Shown here piece by piece: positions 17,262-26,358 of a DNA stretch of 64,000 nt. The position numbers and the translations under genes were made by a program. The DNA comes from Thermaurantimonas aggregans. Its GTDB lineage: Bacteria > Bacteroidota > Bacteroidia > Flavobacteriales > Schleiferiaceae. Below the pieces are notes generated by a model. It saw only the letters and a program-made list of their open reading frames with translations, had not been told where the DNA came from and did not search any database. Location: NCBI RefSeq assembly GCF_003851885.1, contig NZ_BHZE01000007.1, positions 52,691 through 116,690 on the forward strand, in the 5' to 3' direction. Position 1 is the first letter of the stretch. The number at the start of each line of letters is the position of its first letter.

Positions 17262-19549
17262 GAGGCAACAAGAAGACTACATACCGTGTTTTTCTGTTTT
17301 TAATTACAGTGGCAGCCACGAGCTGGAGCTGTTCCACTACTCGGTATGTGCCTGACGGGCAAGCCCTTTTGAAAAAAAACACCATTCAAATAAAGGAAAA
17401 AGGAGTAGAATCGGCAGAGCTCGAACCTATCATAAAACAACAACCCAATACGCGCTTGCTCTTTCTGCCGCTATCGCTGTATGTGTATAACTGGGGCGGC
17501 TTATTTAAAAAAATCGGAGAGGCTCCAGTTCTGTACAACGAATCTGAAGCCTATCGCTCAAGCCAGCAGATGCAGCTTTACCTATTTAATAAAGGTTTTT
17601 TTTCGGCTCAAGTAGTTCATGAAAAGAAATTTAAAAACAAGCGGCAAAACAAAGTGGAAGTCATCTACCGCGTGACGCTTAACGAACCTTATACCGTGTA
17701 CGATTTCTCGATCAACAATTCATCTGAGGCGATCGACTCCATGTTTGCCAATGTGGTGGGATATCCCACCATTAAGCCTGGCTCGCTTCTGGACGTTAAT
17801 TCTTTAGATCAGCTGCGTGAAAAAATTTCTAGAGACTTTCGAAACAATGGGTTTTACGACTTTACTAAAGACTTTATCACATTTGATATCGACACTATCT
17901 CCACACCACCTAGACAGGCTTCGCTCAGAATGAATATTTTGCCCAAGCCGATAAAAGACGGTGATTCGGTGCGCTATGTGTCGTTGTATCCTTACAAAAT
18001 CCAAAACGTACAAATACACCTTTTACCTCGGCGAGCTGAGCTGCGCACTTCGCCTACGGAGATCAAACACCGCGGGTATGATTTGTACATTTATCAAGAC
18101 AACATCTTCCATCCGCGGGTTTTTACAGATGCTATTGAATTTCAACCCGGGATGTACTACTCCGAAAACCGCGTGCGCGAAACCTTTAGACATTTAAACA
18201 ATCTTAAGCTTTTTACGGGAACAGAAATAAACTTTAGGCCTAAGGACCCTTTAAGCGACTTACTAACCGCAGAGATAAGACTTTCGCCCGAAAGCCGCCA
18301 GGGAATCAGCCTGAGTGCCGAAGGCAGCATTTCATCGGGCCAGCGCGGTGTGAGCGGCAGTGTGAGCTGGTTGAACAGAAATACTTTTGGCAAAGGCGAG
18401 ATCTTCTCTCTATCACTTACCGGATTACTCGAAGTACAACTTTCACAAGGGCAAACCGGTGGATTTAATACTCTGGAAATCGGTGCTGAGGCTGCCATTA
18501 CGTTCCCAAGATTTCTGTTGCCCTTCAATACTGAAGGACTCTTGCCGAAAAGAATGGAACCCCGAAGCAGGCTTTCTACGGGTATCATTCGCCAGCAGCG
18601 TTTTCAATTCGACCGCGTCGTGTACCGAGCGGGCTTAAACTACCAATGGAAGGAAAGTACTCAAAAAACACATCAAATCGATCTTCTGGAGCTTAACTAC
18701 ATCCGCCTGTTTAAAATCGACCCCGATTTTGCTCAAAGTGCTTTTTTGCTGTTTGGCTTTCGCGACAATTTTATTGCTGCCTCTCGATACACCTACACTT
18801 ACAACAGCCAAAAACCCAGCTATCAACCTAAAGCACTGTTTTTTAGAGGTTTGATTGAATTAGCCGGAACGGGTTTTCTCCCTCTGATTGATGCTCTTTT
18901 CGACCTTCCGACAGATGCTAATAACGTGAGCAAGCTCTTCGGCGTAGCGTATGCTCAGTACGTAAAGTTTGAGGCTGACATTCGGCGCTATTACTACTTC
19001 AACAAAAACAACAGCCTGGCTTTACGACTCTTTGCCGGCTATACACGCCCTTATGGAAATTCGTTTGACACAACCTATGCTTTTCAAGCCCCTTTTGAAA
19101 AGAGGTATTTCATCGGTGGGGCCAACGATTTGAGGGCATTTCGAGCATTTTCAATCGGTCCGGGCACATCGCCTGCATCTTTGCCCATTAATACGGCTCC
19201 TATCAAGCTCCTTACCTCGCTCGAATACCGCTTTACTGTATACAAAGCTTTTAAATCAGCTTTGTTCCTTGATGCCGGAAATATTTTCTATGAAAACCTG
19301 CCCATCAGAGGTACCGATAAAATGGTTAAAGACTATCATCCTGACCAAATTATTACAACTAACAACTTTTTTAGCTCCCTTGCGCTGGGCACCGGTGTAG
19401 GCCTTCGTTATGACTTTGATTTCTTTATTATCCGGGTTGATGTGGGTATTCCTTTATACAACCCTGCATTTGCCTCTGGTGAGCGTTGGATTTCGCCGAC
19501 TGAAGTGAAATATTGGGTATTTCAGCCGGGTTTAGGTTTTCCTTTTTAA
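17258..19549 (+). CDS. tamL: TamL-type outer-membrane lipoprotein (BamA/TamA superfamily)
   Basis: 763 residues. The start is GTG 17258, overlapping the previous stop. The signal peptide ends in the lipobox SWSC, and the mature protein begins CSTTRYVPDGQALL, the hallmark of Bacteroidota TamL. POTRA-like periplasmic domains occupy about 25-320. A 16-strand barrel of the surface antigen D15 type follows (about 340-763), ending GLGFPF, a normal outer-membrane C-terminus. The motif GGANDLRAF near 620 corresponds to the conserved lid-lock (R/K)GF/Y region. TamL with TamB inserts or supports outer-membrane proteins in this phylum. TamB is not next to it. Confidence 0.88.
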   Translation: MRGNKKTTYRVFLFLITVAATSWSCSTTRYVPDGQALLKKNTIQIKEKGVESAELEPIIKQQPNTRLLFLPLSLYVYNWGGLFKKIGEAPVLYNESEAYRSSQQMQLYLFNKGFFSAQVVHEKKFKNKRQNKVEVIYRVTLNEPYTVYDFSINNSSEAIDSMFANVVGYPTIKPGSLLDVNSLDQLREKISRDFRNNGFYDFTKDFITFDIDTISTPPRQASLRMNILPKPIKDGDSVRYVSLYPYKIQNVQIHLLPRRAELRTSPTEIKHRGYDLYIYQDNIFHPRVFTDAIEFQPGMYYSENRVRETFRHLNNLKLFTGTEINFRPKDPLSDLLTAEIRLSPESRQGISLSAEGSISSGQRGVSGSVSWLNRNTFGKGEIFSLSLTGLLEVQLSQGQTGGFNTLEIGAEAAITFPRFLLPFNTEGLLPKRMEPRSRLSTGIIRQQRFQFDRVVYRAGLNYQWKESTQKTHQIDLLELNYIRLFKIDPDFAQSAFLLFGFRDNFIAASRYTYTYNSQKPSYQPKALFFRGLIELAGTGFLPLIDALFDLPTDANNVSKLFGVAYAQYVKFEADIRRYYYFNKNNSLALRLFAGYTRPYGNSFDTTYAFQAPFEKRYFIGGANDLRAFRAFSIGPGTSPASLPINTAPIKLLTSLEYRFTVYKAFKSALFLDAGNIFYENLPIRGTDKMVKDYHPDQIITTNNFFSSLALGTGVGLRYDFDFFIIRVDVGIPLYNPAFASGERWISPTEVKYWVFQPGLGFPF

Positions 19550-19559
19550 TATTTCCAGA

Positions 19560-20330
19560 ATGAAAAAAATTTTCCGCCTTTTGCTCAAATACATTCCCAG
19601 GACTTGGCTCATCAGAGGCAGTTACCTGGCCAAAGATGTTTTGGCGCTTTTTATGTACGGCTCTCGATACGAAGACCCCATTGACGGGCGAACATACCGA
19701 AGCTTATTGCCGTATGGCTATGGCAACCGCCAGAGGCCCAATGTGCTGGCACCGGCATCGCTCAGCCTGGAGCGCCACCGCCTGATGTGGATTTATCTGA
19801 AGAAACAAACCGATTTCTTCACCGCTCGACTCAAAGTGCTTCACATCGCTCCGGAGCAATGCTTCTATGGGCGCTTCAAGAAAATGAAAAACCTCGACTA
19901 CACTACAGCCGATCTCGAATCGCCGTTGGCAGATCTGCACTTCGACCTACACGACATCCCTCTGCCCGATAATACCTACGACGTGGTCTTTTGCAACCAT
20001 GTGCTGGAACACGTAAACGATGACATCCGCTGCATGCAAGAGATCAGGCGCATCATGAAGCCAGGCGGCTGGGCCATTATGCAAGTACCCCTCGATATAA
20101 ACCGCTCCGAAACTTTCAGCGACCCAACCATCACCGATCGCGCTGAGCGCGAACGCATCTTTGGCCAGTACGACCACGTGCGCGTATATGGCACCGACTA
20201 TCCACGCCGGCTCGAGCAGGCAGGATTTAAGGTCGAAGTTTTCGATGTAAAAAAACTCTTAACCCCCGAACAAATCGATCGATTTAGAGTTCAGCCCGAC
20301 GAACTGCTCTACATTGCTCGAAAAATTTAA
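19560..20330 (+). CDS. SAM-dependent class I methyltransferase
   Basis: 256 residues. The SAM-binding Rossmann part starts at KVLHIAPEQ. This is an HIAPE form of motif I, as in a subgroup of methyltransferases from this phylum. It continues with DLHDIPLPDNTYDVVFCNHVLEHV and the MKPGGWAIMQVPLD strand. The substrate is unknown; the N-terminal LL and basic segment may associate with membrane. It follows tamL by 10 bases. Confidence 0.8.
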   Translation: MKKIFRLLLKYIPRTWLIRGSYLAKDVLALFMYGSRYEDPIDGRTYRSLLPYGYGNRQRPNVLAPASLSLERHRLMWIYLKKQTDFFTARLKVLHIAPEQCFYGRFKKMKNLDYTTADLESPLADLHFDLHDIPLPDNTYDVVFCNHVLEHVNDDIRCMQEIRRIMKPGGWAIMQVPLDINRSETFSDPTITDRAERERIFGQYDHVRVYGTDYPRRLEQAGFKVEVFDVKKLLTPEQIDRFRVQPDELLYIARKI

Positions 20331-20339
20331 CAATTGCAA

Positions 20340-20369
20340 TTTGAAACTTTTTTTATTTATATAATTTTG
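20340..20369 (+). promoter_or_regulatory. Bacteroidota-type promoter of marR (20405)
   Basis: TTTG at 20340-20343, an 18-base spacer, and TAATTTTG at 20362-20369 fit the -33 TTTG / -7 TAnnTTTG consensus well. The ATG is 35 bases downstream of the -7 box. Confidence 0.55.
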
Positions 20370-20404
20370 CGCCAAATTTTTTGTTAATCGCTTGAATTTC
20401 CGTT

Positions 20405-20854
20405 ATGAAGCTTGAGGATGAAATCAAACAAAAGACCTTTCCGAATGAATATTCTAAGGCATCTATCAATATACTGTTTACCTACAGTTACGTCTATGTA
20501 AACATCCAAAGATTTTTAAAAAAATACGGCCTCACTCCGGAGCAATACAATGTGTTGAGAATACTGCGTGGCCATTTTCCTGAGCCTTGCACTATCAATA
20601 CCATTCAAGACCGAATGCTCAACAAAACCTCCAACGCATCGCGTCTGGTGGACAAGCTGGTGGCTAAAAAGCTCGTCGATCGTCAACAAAATGCAGCTGA
20701 CCGCCGTCATGTGGACGTGATCATAAACAAATCAGGAATTCAACTCTTGGCTGAACTCGATAAACCCGTAAGCGAACTACACAAACAGATCATTCACCTT
20801 ACCGAGTCTGAAGCGCGCTTCCTCAATCAGCTGCTCGACAAACTCAGAGGGTAA
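20405..20854 (+). CDS. MarR-family transcriptional regulator
   Basis: 149 residues, a normal MarR dimeric winged-helix repressor. The recognition helix area is DRMLNKTSNASRLVDKLVAKKL and the wing is DRRHVDV. It is preceded by a good promoter and followed after 43 bases by the exported TlpA-like protein. The ligand and targets are unknown; autoregulation is usual in the family. A second, different MarR is at 24858. Confidence 0.88.
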   Translation: MKLEDEIKQKTFPNEYSKASINILFTYSYVYVNIQRFLKKYGLTPEQYNVLRILRGHFPEPCTINTIQDRMLNKTSNASRLVDKLVAKKLVDRQQNAADRRHVDVIINKSGIQLLAELDKPVSELHKQIIHLTESEARFLNQLLDKLRG

Positions 20855-20897
20855 TCCTTCGTATTTTTAACCCTCAGATTGCGCAAGAGAACTACGG

Positions 20898-22256
20898 ATG
20901 AAACAACTTCTCCTGGCCTTTTTTTTCTTTTGTTATGGTAATACCATTGGCCAAATCGTCAGAATATCTGGTGCCATTAATGGTTTAAGCCCAAAATATA
21001 TTGTATTGGTAGGTTATAACGGAGTGGAAGAATTTCCGATTGATTCGGCCTATGTGCAATTGCCAAACGGCTTTTTTCAACTCAATACAGCCATTCCATA
21101 CAGCGGCCTCTATAAGCTGCTAATCGAAAAAGGCCAAAATCGATCGCCGGATAAGTACATTGATTTGATCCTTAAGCCAGGAGATGATATCTCCTTTATA
21201 ACACAATATCCCCACATTACTGATTCTTTAACAATTACAAAAGGAGAAGAGCTTCAGTATTTTACTCGATTTACAAAACAGTACAATCAGGTTCAGTACA
21301 AAATCTTTTTGCTCGAAGATGTATTGAGAAAATATCCGTCAAATGACCCCTTTATGTCGGAAATTAACAAAAATCTATCCAGGATTCAATCAGAGAAGAA
21401 AACCATCTTTCAGCGATATCGCGATGCGCGATTTCCATTAGCTAATCGTTACATAGCTATGCTTCGGCAGTGGGATGCCCGCGGAAGCGACTTTTCAAAA
21501 GGCTTTTACCAGGGTATCGACATCAGCGATACACTCTGGGTGCACAATGTACTCCTCCACCAAAAAATTGGGCAGTATTACAACTACCTGATGGCTGAAA
21601 ATGCTGCTCAAGATTTTAAAAACATGAACAAATCCTTCATCGACCAGATTCTAGATCCTCTGAAATCGAACGAGTTGCTTTGGAAAAACATCTTCCAGTA
21701 CCTGGTCAATGCCTATAAAACAATGAATTATCCTGATGCACTGGAATATTTGAAAGAGAAGTATTTGACCGATGGTGTATGCGCTGATCCGTCGCAATCC
21801 ATTGATATTGACCAAATTTTGCAAAGTCTAAACGCTTTGAAAGAAGGCAGCTACTTGCCAAATGCCGTGTTGAAGGCTCCAGATGGTTCAGATCAAATAT
21901 TCCCAAAAGACGTTCCGTCAAGCAAAGCTAACCTTCTCATTCTCTGGAGCAGTGGATGCAGCCACTGCCGAGAGAGCAAACCTTTTTGGATAGATCTTTA
22001 CAATCGCTATAAGCAAAACGGATTGACTATCTCAGCACTCCACCTCGAATCAGATGTAGGTCTTTGGAAAGAAAACATCAAAACATTGCCTTCCGACTGG
22101 ATTCACCTGCACGACTCAAAAGGGTGGAACGGCTACGCGGGTGTGTTGAAAATCTTCGGAACACCTGCTTATGTGCTCTACGATACTGATAAAAAGCTCA
22201 TTTTGAAAACATACGACATCAAAGAAGTAGAAGAAAAGATCAAAAAATTGCTTTAA
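20898..22256 (+). CDS. Exported TlpA-like thioredoxin-fold protein with DUF4369 domain
   Basis: 452 residues. A signal peptide ends near TIGQ (about 19). A DUF4369 domain follows (about 22-120), then a helical linker and a C-terminal thioredoxin-like domain (about 330-452) with active-site CSHC (LILWSSGCSHCRESKP) and the cis-proline strand FGTPAYVLYD. Such Bacteroidota proteins act as periplasmic thiol oxidoreductases. The stop is immediately followed by the ATG of the dehydrogenase gene (22257). Confidence 0.85.
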   Translation: MKQLLLAFFFFCYGNTIGQIVRISGAINGLSPKYIVLVGYNGVEEFPIDSAYVQLPNGFFQLNTAIPYSGLYKLLIEKGQNRSPDKYIDLILKPGDDISFITQYPHITDSLTITKGEELQYFTRFTKQYNQVQYKIFLLEDVLRKYPSNDPFMSEINKNLSRIQSEKKTIFQRYRDARFPLANRYIAMLRQWDARGSDFSKGFYQGIDISDTLWVHNVLLHQKIGQYYNYLMAENAAQDFKNMNKSFIDQILDPLKSNELLWKNIFQYLVNAYKTMNYPDALEYLKEKYLTDGVCADPSQSIDIDQILQSLNALKEGSYLPNAVLKAPDGSDQIFPKDVPSSKANLLILWSSGCSHCRESKPFWIDLYNRYKQNGLTISALHLESDVGLWKENIKTLPSDWIHLHDSKGWNGYAGVLKIFGTPAYVLYDTDKKLILKTYDIKEVEEKIKKLL

Positions 22257-23699
22257 ATGGAAACCCTTCTAAACTACATCAATGGACAATGGGTGCCCCC
22301 CATCAGTGGAAATTATATCGAAAACATAGAACCTGCCACAGGGGCAGCGTATAGCCTGATACCCGACAGCGACCAACGGGATATAGAAGCCGCTGTAAAG
22401 GCTGCTAGAGAGGCTTTTGCGCAATGGTCAAATACATCGGCAGCAGAGCGCAGCCGCATTTTAATGAAAATCTCTAATCTCATAGCAGATCAGCTCGATG
22501 AACTCGCCCTGGCCGAAAGCCGCGACAACGGCAAACCCCTCAAATTGGCCAAAACTGTGGACATCCCCAGAGCCCGCGACAACTTTGCCTTTTTTGCTAC
22601 TGCTATTCTACACACCTCTACCGATACACACGACATGGGCGAAACAGGCTTCAACTACACCCTTCGCCAGCCCATCGGGGTAGTAGGTTGCATCAGTCCA
22701 TGGAATTTGCCGCTTTACCTCTTCAGCTGGAAAATAGCTCCTGCCTTAGCAGCCGGATGTACTGTAGTGGCCAAGCCCAGTGAAGTGACCCCATACACGG
22801 CTTATCTTTTGAGCAAAATTTGCCATGAAGCAGGTTTGCCCCCTGGAGTGCTCAACATAGTGCACGGCTATGGCTATAAAGCTGGGCAAGCCATGGCAGA
22901 GCATCCGGAGATCAAGGCTATCTCCTTTACCGGAGGTACAGCTACAGGAAAGAAAATTGCCCAAGCGGCAGCCCCCCATTTAAAAAAACTCTCCCTGGAG
23001 CTGGGTGGCAAAAACGCTACCATCATCATGGCCGACTGCGACTATCCGAAAGCACTGAGCACTGCAGTGAGAGCCTCTTTTAGCAATCAAGGACAAATCT
23101 GCCTCTGCGGTTCCCGAATTTTAATTCAACGACCTCTGTACGAAAAATTTAAAAAAGACTTTGTAGAAAAGGTAGCCTCCCTGCGCTTGGGCAATCCCTA
23201 TGATGAAAATACACAGGTAGGAGCAGTGGTCTCTGAGCAACACTTGCTAAAAGTTTTATCTTACATTCAACTCGCGAAAGAGGAAGGCGGCAATATCTTA
23301 ACAGGAGGTCAGCAGGTGAAGTTAAATACACCTTACCAAAACGGCTACTACATTCAGCCCACGGTAATTGACGGGCTTTCATCGACATGCCCCACGAATA
23401 CAGAAGAAATTTTTGGCCCTGTGGTAACGCTGATGCCCTTTGACACGGAAGATGAAGCCGTTCAAATAACCAACATTACGGAATACGGATTGGCGTGTAG
23501 CATTTTTACCACAAATCTCAACACAGCCCATCGCATGGCCCGTTCCATCGAAGCCGGTGTTATTTGGATAAATACTTGGCTCTTGCGCGATCTGCGCACA
23601 CCATTCGGGGGAATGAAAGCGAGTGGACTGGGCCGAGAAGGCGGTCGTTACGCCCTTGAATTCTTTACAGAACCTAAAAATGTATGCATCGCATTCTGA
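22257..23699 (+). CDS. 2-Aminomuconic 6-semialdehyde dehydrogenase (ALDH superfamily)
   Basis: Oxidises 2-aminomuconate semialdehyde to 2-aminomuconate with NAD in kynurenine degradation. 480 residues. ALDH motifs: NAD loop PWNLPLYL, FTGGTATGKKI, general base in LELGGKNA, and nucleophile Cys in NQGQICLC. The sequence INTWLLRDLRTPFGGMKASG carries the arginine that distinguishes aminomuconate/hydroxymuconate semialdehyde dehydrogenases (ALDH8A1-like) from other ALDHs. The presence of 3-hydroxyanthranilate dioxygenase at 3834 supports this over betaine or retinal aldehyde dehydrogenase. It begins directly after the stop of the TlpA-like gene. Confidence 0.82.
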   Translation: METLLNYINGQWVPPISGNYIENIEPATGAAYSLIPDSDQRDIEAAVKAAREAFAQWSNTSAAERSRILMKISNLIADQLDELALAESRDNGKPLKLAKTVDIPRARDNFAFFATAILHTSTDTHDMGETGFNYTLRQPIGVVGCISPWNLPLYLFSWKIAPALAAGCTVVAKPSEVTPYTAYLLSKICHEAGLPPGVLNIVHGYGYKAGQAMAEHPEIKAISFTGGTATGKKIAQAAAPHLKKLSLELGGKNATIIMADCDYPKALSTAVRASFSNQGQICLCGSRILIQRPLYEKFKKDFVEKVASLRLGNPYDENTQVGAVVSEQHLLKVLSYIQLAKEEGGNILTGGQQVKLNTPYQNGYYIQPTVIDGLSSTCPTNTEEIFGPVVTLMPFDTEDEAVQITNITEYGLACSIFTTNLNTAHRMARSIEAGVIWINTWLLRDLRTPFGGMKASGLGREGGRYALEFFTEPKNVCIAF

Positions 23700-23729
23700 A
23701 TATCATTCTTTCACTCTCATAGTGTTCAA

Positions 23730-23737
23730 TAATTTTG
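23730..23737 (+). promoter_or_regulatory. Candidate -7 element for the cupin gene
   Basis: TAATTTTG matches TAnnTTTG, 20 bases before the GTG start at 23758. The -33 region has only TTTC near the right distance. Confidence 0.35.
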
Positions 23738-23757
23738 CTTATTCAATTTAATACACC

Positions 23758-24651
23758 GTGGACAAGCTCAATCTGAAACCTGTAGAAGTAGTTTATGACA
23801 TAAGCCTGGAAGAGTTTCACGAAAAGTACCTCTTGCCCGGAAAGCCAGTGATTCTCAAAAACTACACAAAAAACTGGAAAGCTGTTGACCGCTGGACCTA
23901 CTCCTACTTGCGCGAGAAAGCAGGCCACATAAAAGTAAAACTTTACGGCAAATGGCTGGAAAACAACCCTACAGCCATCGAAATGCCCCCGGTTAAAGAA
24001 GTGCCTTTCGGCGAGTACATCGATATGCTTGAGCAAGGAGTACAGAGCGATTTGAGAATTTTTCTATTCAACATTTTCAAGCATGTGCCCGAGCTGCTCG
24101 AAGATTTTGAATTTACCCCGATTACAACCAATTATCTGAAAGATTTCCCTTACATGTTCTTTGGGTGTGCCGGCTCTGATGTCCGCCTGCACTACGACAT
24201 CGACCTTTCCAATGTCTTTATTACACAATTTTGCGGCACAAAGCGCATCGTACTTTTTGAACAGAGTCAAACCAAATTCCTGTACAAACTGCCTTTTACC
24301 ACACACAGTGCAGCCGATTTGATGAATGTGGACTTCAGTAAATATCCAGCGTTAAAATACGCCGAAGGCTACGAATGTGAAATCAATCACGGCGACACTT
24401 TGTTTATGCCCAGCGGCATCTGGCACTACATTCAGTACCTCGACGGTAGCTTTTCGCTAAGCCTTCGTTCGCTCTCGCCCACAATTCCCGGAAAAATTCA
24501 AGGAGCTTACAACGTTTTTGTTATCAGAAAATTAGACGAACTTCTCAATAAATATTACAAAAACTCGTGGAGCGATTTCAAGCTCAAACGTGCCATACAA
24601 AAGGCCAACGAGATCGTGCGAGAAACTGAGCGCGAACGCAAACAGGTGTAA
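23758..24651 (+). CDS. Cupin-like (JmjC/cupin_8) putative 2-oxoglutarate/Fe(II) oxygenase
   Basis: 297 residues, starting at GTG 23758. The double-stranded beta-helix carries the iron triad HYD (in RLHYDIDLSN, about residue 146) and a distal His in PSGIWHYIQY (about 224). The substrate 2-oxoglutarate could be held by residues in FGTKRIVLF. These are features of JmjC-type hydroxylases related to FIH and tRNA wybutosine hydroxylases. In bacteria, substrates include ribosomal proteins and unknown targets, so none is assigned. The C-terminal helical tail is Lys/Arg/Glu-rich. Confidence 0.8.
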   Translation: MDKLNLKPVEVVYDISLEEFHEKYLLPGKPVILKNYTKNWKAVDRWTYSYLREKAGHIKVKLYGKWLENNPTAIEMPPVKEVPFGEYIDMLEQGVQSDLRIFLFNIFKHVPELLEDFEFTPITTNYLKDFPYMFFGCAGSDVRLHYDIDLSNVFITQFCGTKRIVLFEQSQTKFLYKLPFTTHSAADLMNVDFSKYPALKYAEGYECEINHGDTLFMPSGIWHYIQYLDGSFSLSLRSLSPTIPGKIQGAYNVFVIRKLDELLNKYYKNSWSDFKLKRAIQKANEIVRETERERKQV

Positions 24652-24748
24652 AAACACTCTGTTGCTTGGAGAAAGGATAGTCTGGAAAATTTACTAACTA
24701 TTGATTCACAGCATGTTATTTGACTTAATGCATGTGAATCAGATACTT

Positions 24749-24760
24749 TATGCATGCATA
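24749..24760. promoter_or_regulatory. Perfect 12-bp palindrome, candidate MarR operator
   Basis: TATGCATGCATA is an exact palindrome 11 bases before the -7 element of the second marR gene, where a bound dimer would block RNA polymerase. MarR proteins commonly bind palindromes in their own promoters. A related half (ATGCATG) occurs 20 bases upstream. Binding is inferred. Confidence 0.4.
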
Positions 24761-24771
24761 TAAAAATTGCG

Positions 24772-24779
24772 TACTTTTG
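24772..24779 (+). promoter_or_regulatory. Candidate -7 element for marR (24858)
   Basis: TACTTTTG matches TAnnTTTG. The 5' leader would be about 72 bases. The -33 position is occupied by the TATGCATGCATA palindrome. Confidence 0.4.
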
Positions 24780-24857
24780 GTTTCATATTCGAAATATGAT
24801 GTTTGGGATTAATGTCGGGAAATTTTTCATCGATCGTCAAACGCCGAAGAGAGCTAT

Positions 24858-25316
24858 ATGAAACCGGAAGAAACAATTGACTTTCAAATCAAATTCGCCT
24901 GGCAATACATAAGCCGATTTTACAACGATATAGCAGCTAAGTACAATACCACTTGGGCAAGTGGAAACGTTCTGCTGAATATCGATCTACAAAATGGCAC
25001 ACCCGCCACAGCACTTGGCCCCAAAATGGGCATGGAGGCTACAAGCTTGAGCCGAATTCTTAAAAATTTAGAAGCTAAAGGACTCATTACCAGAGAACCT
25101 CACCCTACAGATCGCCGGGTTGTCATCATTAAACTAACTCCTGAAGGCCTGGAAAAACGAGAAGAAGCCCGTCAGGCTGTAAAAGCCTTCAATACACATA
25201 TAATGAGCAAATTAACTCCCGACCAGCTAACTGCTTTCTTCCAGGTAATACAGACAATAGTACGCGAAATCGAAAGCCAAAACATTAAAATCTATGCCCA
25301 GAAGGTCAAACTTTGA
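24858..25316 (+). CDS. MarR-family transcriptional regulator overlapping aroB
   Basis: 152 residues of the MarR winged-helix type: LGPKMGMEATSLSRILKNLEAKGL is the recognition-helix region and DRRVVIIKLT the wing. The 206-base upstream region holds a perfect palindrome and a -7 box. Its last 23 bases overlap the start of aroB, so the regulator and the shikimate enzyme are co-translated. The ligand is unknown. Confidence 0.87.
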   Translation: MKPEETIDFQIKFAWQYISRFYNDIAAKYNTTWASGNVLLNIDLQNGTPATALGPKMGMEATSLSRILKNLEAKGLITREPHPTDRRVVIIKLTPEGLEKREEARQAVKAFNTHIMSKLTPDQLTAFFQVIQTIVREIESQNIKIYAQKVKL

Positions 25317-26358
25317 CTCCCTGATTTTGAAAGGAGATGAGGGGTATGCTTACTTGAGTGAGAGATTGACCTCTGGCGAATACACCGAGCTCTTCTTATT
25401 GATGGACACCAATACGTTGGACTACTGTCGCGACGAATTCTTTTACAAACTCAATGTTGAACTGCCCTTTCACGAAATCGAAGTAGAACCAGGCGAACAG
25501 TGTAAATCCATCGAAATCGCCTCACACCTCTGGAGCGAGCTGGCCGAAAATCAAGCTGACAGAAAATCTCTGCTCATTAATCTCGGAGGAGGCTCCGTGT
25601 CAGACCTAGGTGGATTTGTGGCCTCAACTTTCAAACGCGGAATCCCTTACATCAACGTTCCAACTACTCTGCTCTCGATGGTAGATGCAGCTTATGGCGG
25701 AAAAACCGGTATTGACTTCGGCGGGATAAAAAATTTGATTGGCACCTTTTACCCTCCTCAATTCATTCTAATCGACCCTGAATATACCGCCACGCTCGAC
25801 GAGCGCCAGTTTACCAGCGCTTTTGGCGAAATTTTTAAATACGGCTTAGCCTTAGATGCTCAGCTTTGGGAAGAAGTTAAAAGCAATTTTCCCCATGAAT
25901 TGGATACCCACCTGGAAGATTGGGTTGAAAAATGCCTAAAACTCAAACAAACAATCGTTCTGAATGACCCATTAGACCTGGGTGAACGGCAAATACTCAA
26001 CGCCGGTCACACCATTGGCCACGCCATGGAAGCCTTCCACCTCGACAAACAAGACGAAATCTACCACGGCGAGGCAATAGCTTGGGGGCTCATTGCAGAG
26101 CTATTCATTGCCTTTAGGCTTAAAAATTTTGACTTTAATGAGCTCGAAAATTTTAAAAAGCTCGTTCACAAATACATACAGCGACCCTCGCTCAATACCG
26201 GAGATGTCGAAATATTACTCGACTATATCTACATGGACAAGAAAACCATGAATTCCACCATTTACATGCCTTTGATCACAGCTCCGGGCCGATATGAGAT
26301 ACAACAAGAAATTGACCCGGAGCTCATTTCAGAGGGATTAATTTACATGCTCTCCTGA
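25294..26358 (+). CDS. aroB: 3-Dehydroquinate synthase
   Basis: Second enzyme of the shikimate pathway: makes 3-dehydroquinate from DAHP with NAD and a divalent metal. 354 residues. NAD-binding GGGSVSDLGGF, the substrate loop VPTTLLSMVDAAYGGKTGID, FGEIFKYG, and metal ligands Glu (in GEIFKYG), His in NAGHTIGHA and His in YHGEAIAWG are all present. The family's most active-looking residues are conserved, so this is a genuine AroB rather than a 2-deoxy-scyllo-inosose synthase homologue, although those share the fold. The ATG is inside the marR gene. The 3' end overlaps the converging hutU by 21 bases. Confidence 0.92.
   Translation: MPRRSNFDSLILKGDEGYAYLSERLTSGEYTELFLLMDTNTLDYCRDEFFYKLNVELPFHEIEVEPGEQCKSIEIASHLWSELAENQADRKSLLINLGGGSVSDLGGFVASTFKRGIPYINVPTTLLSMVDAAYGGKTGIDFGGIKNLIGTFYPPQFILIDPEYTATLDERQFTSAFGEIFKYGLALDAQLWEEVKSNFPHELDTHLEDWVEKCLKLKQTIVLNDPLDLGERQILNAGHTIGHAMEAFHLDKQDEIYHGEAIAWGLIAELFIAFRLKNFDFNELENFKKLVHKYIQRPSLNTGDVEILLDYIYMDKKTMNSTIYMPLITAPGRYEIQQEIDPELISEGLIYMLS

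Noticed and set aside
20340..20369. Whether every TAnnTTTG is a promoter
   Set aside because: The motif is short and occurs by chance in AT-rich DNA; only those within about 90 bases of a start and outside genes were listed, and those lacking a -33 match got low confidence.
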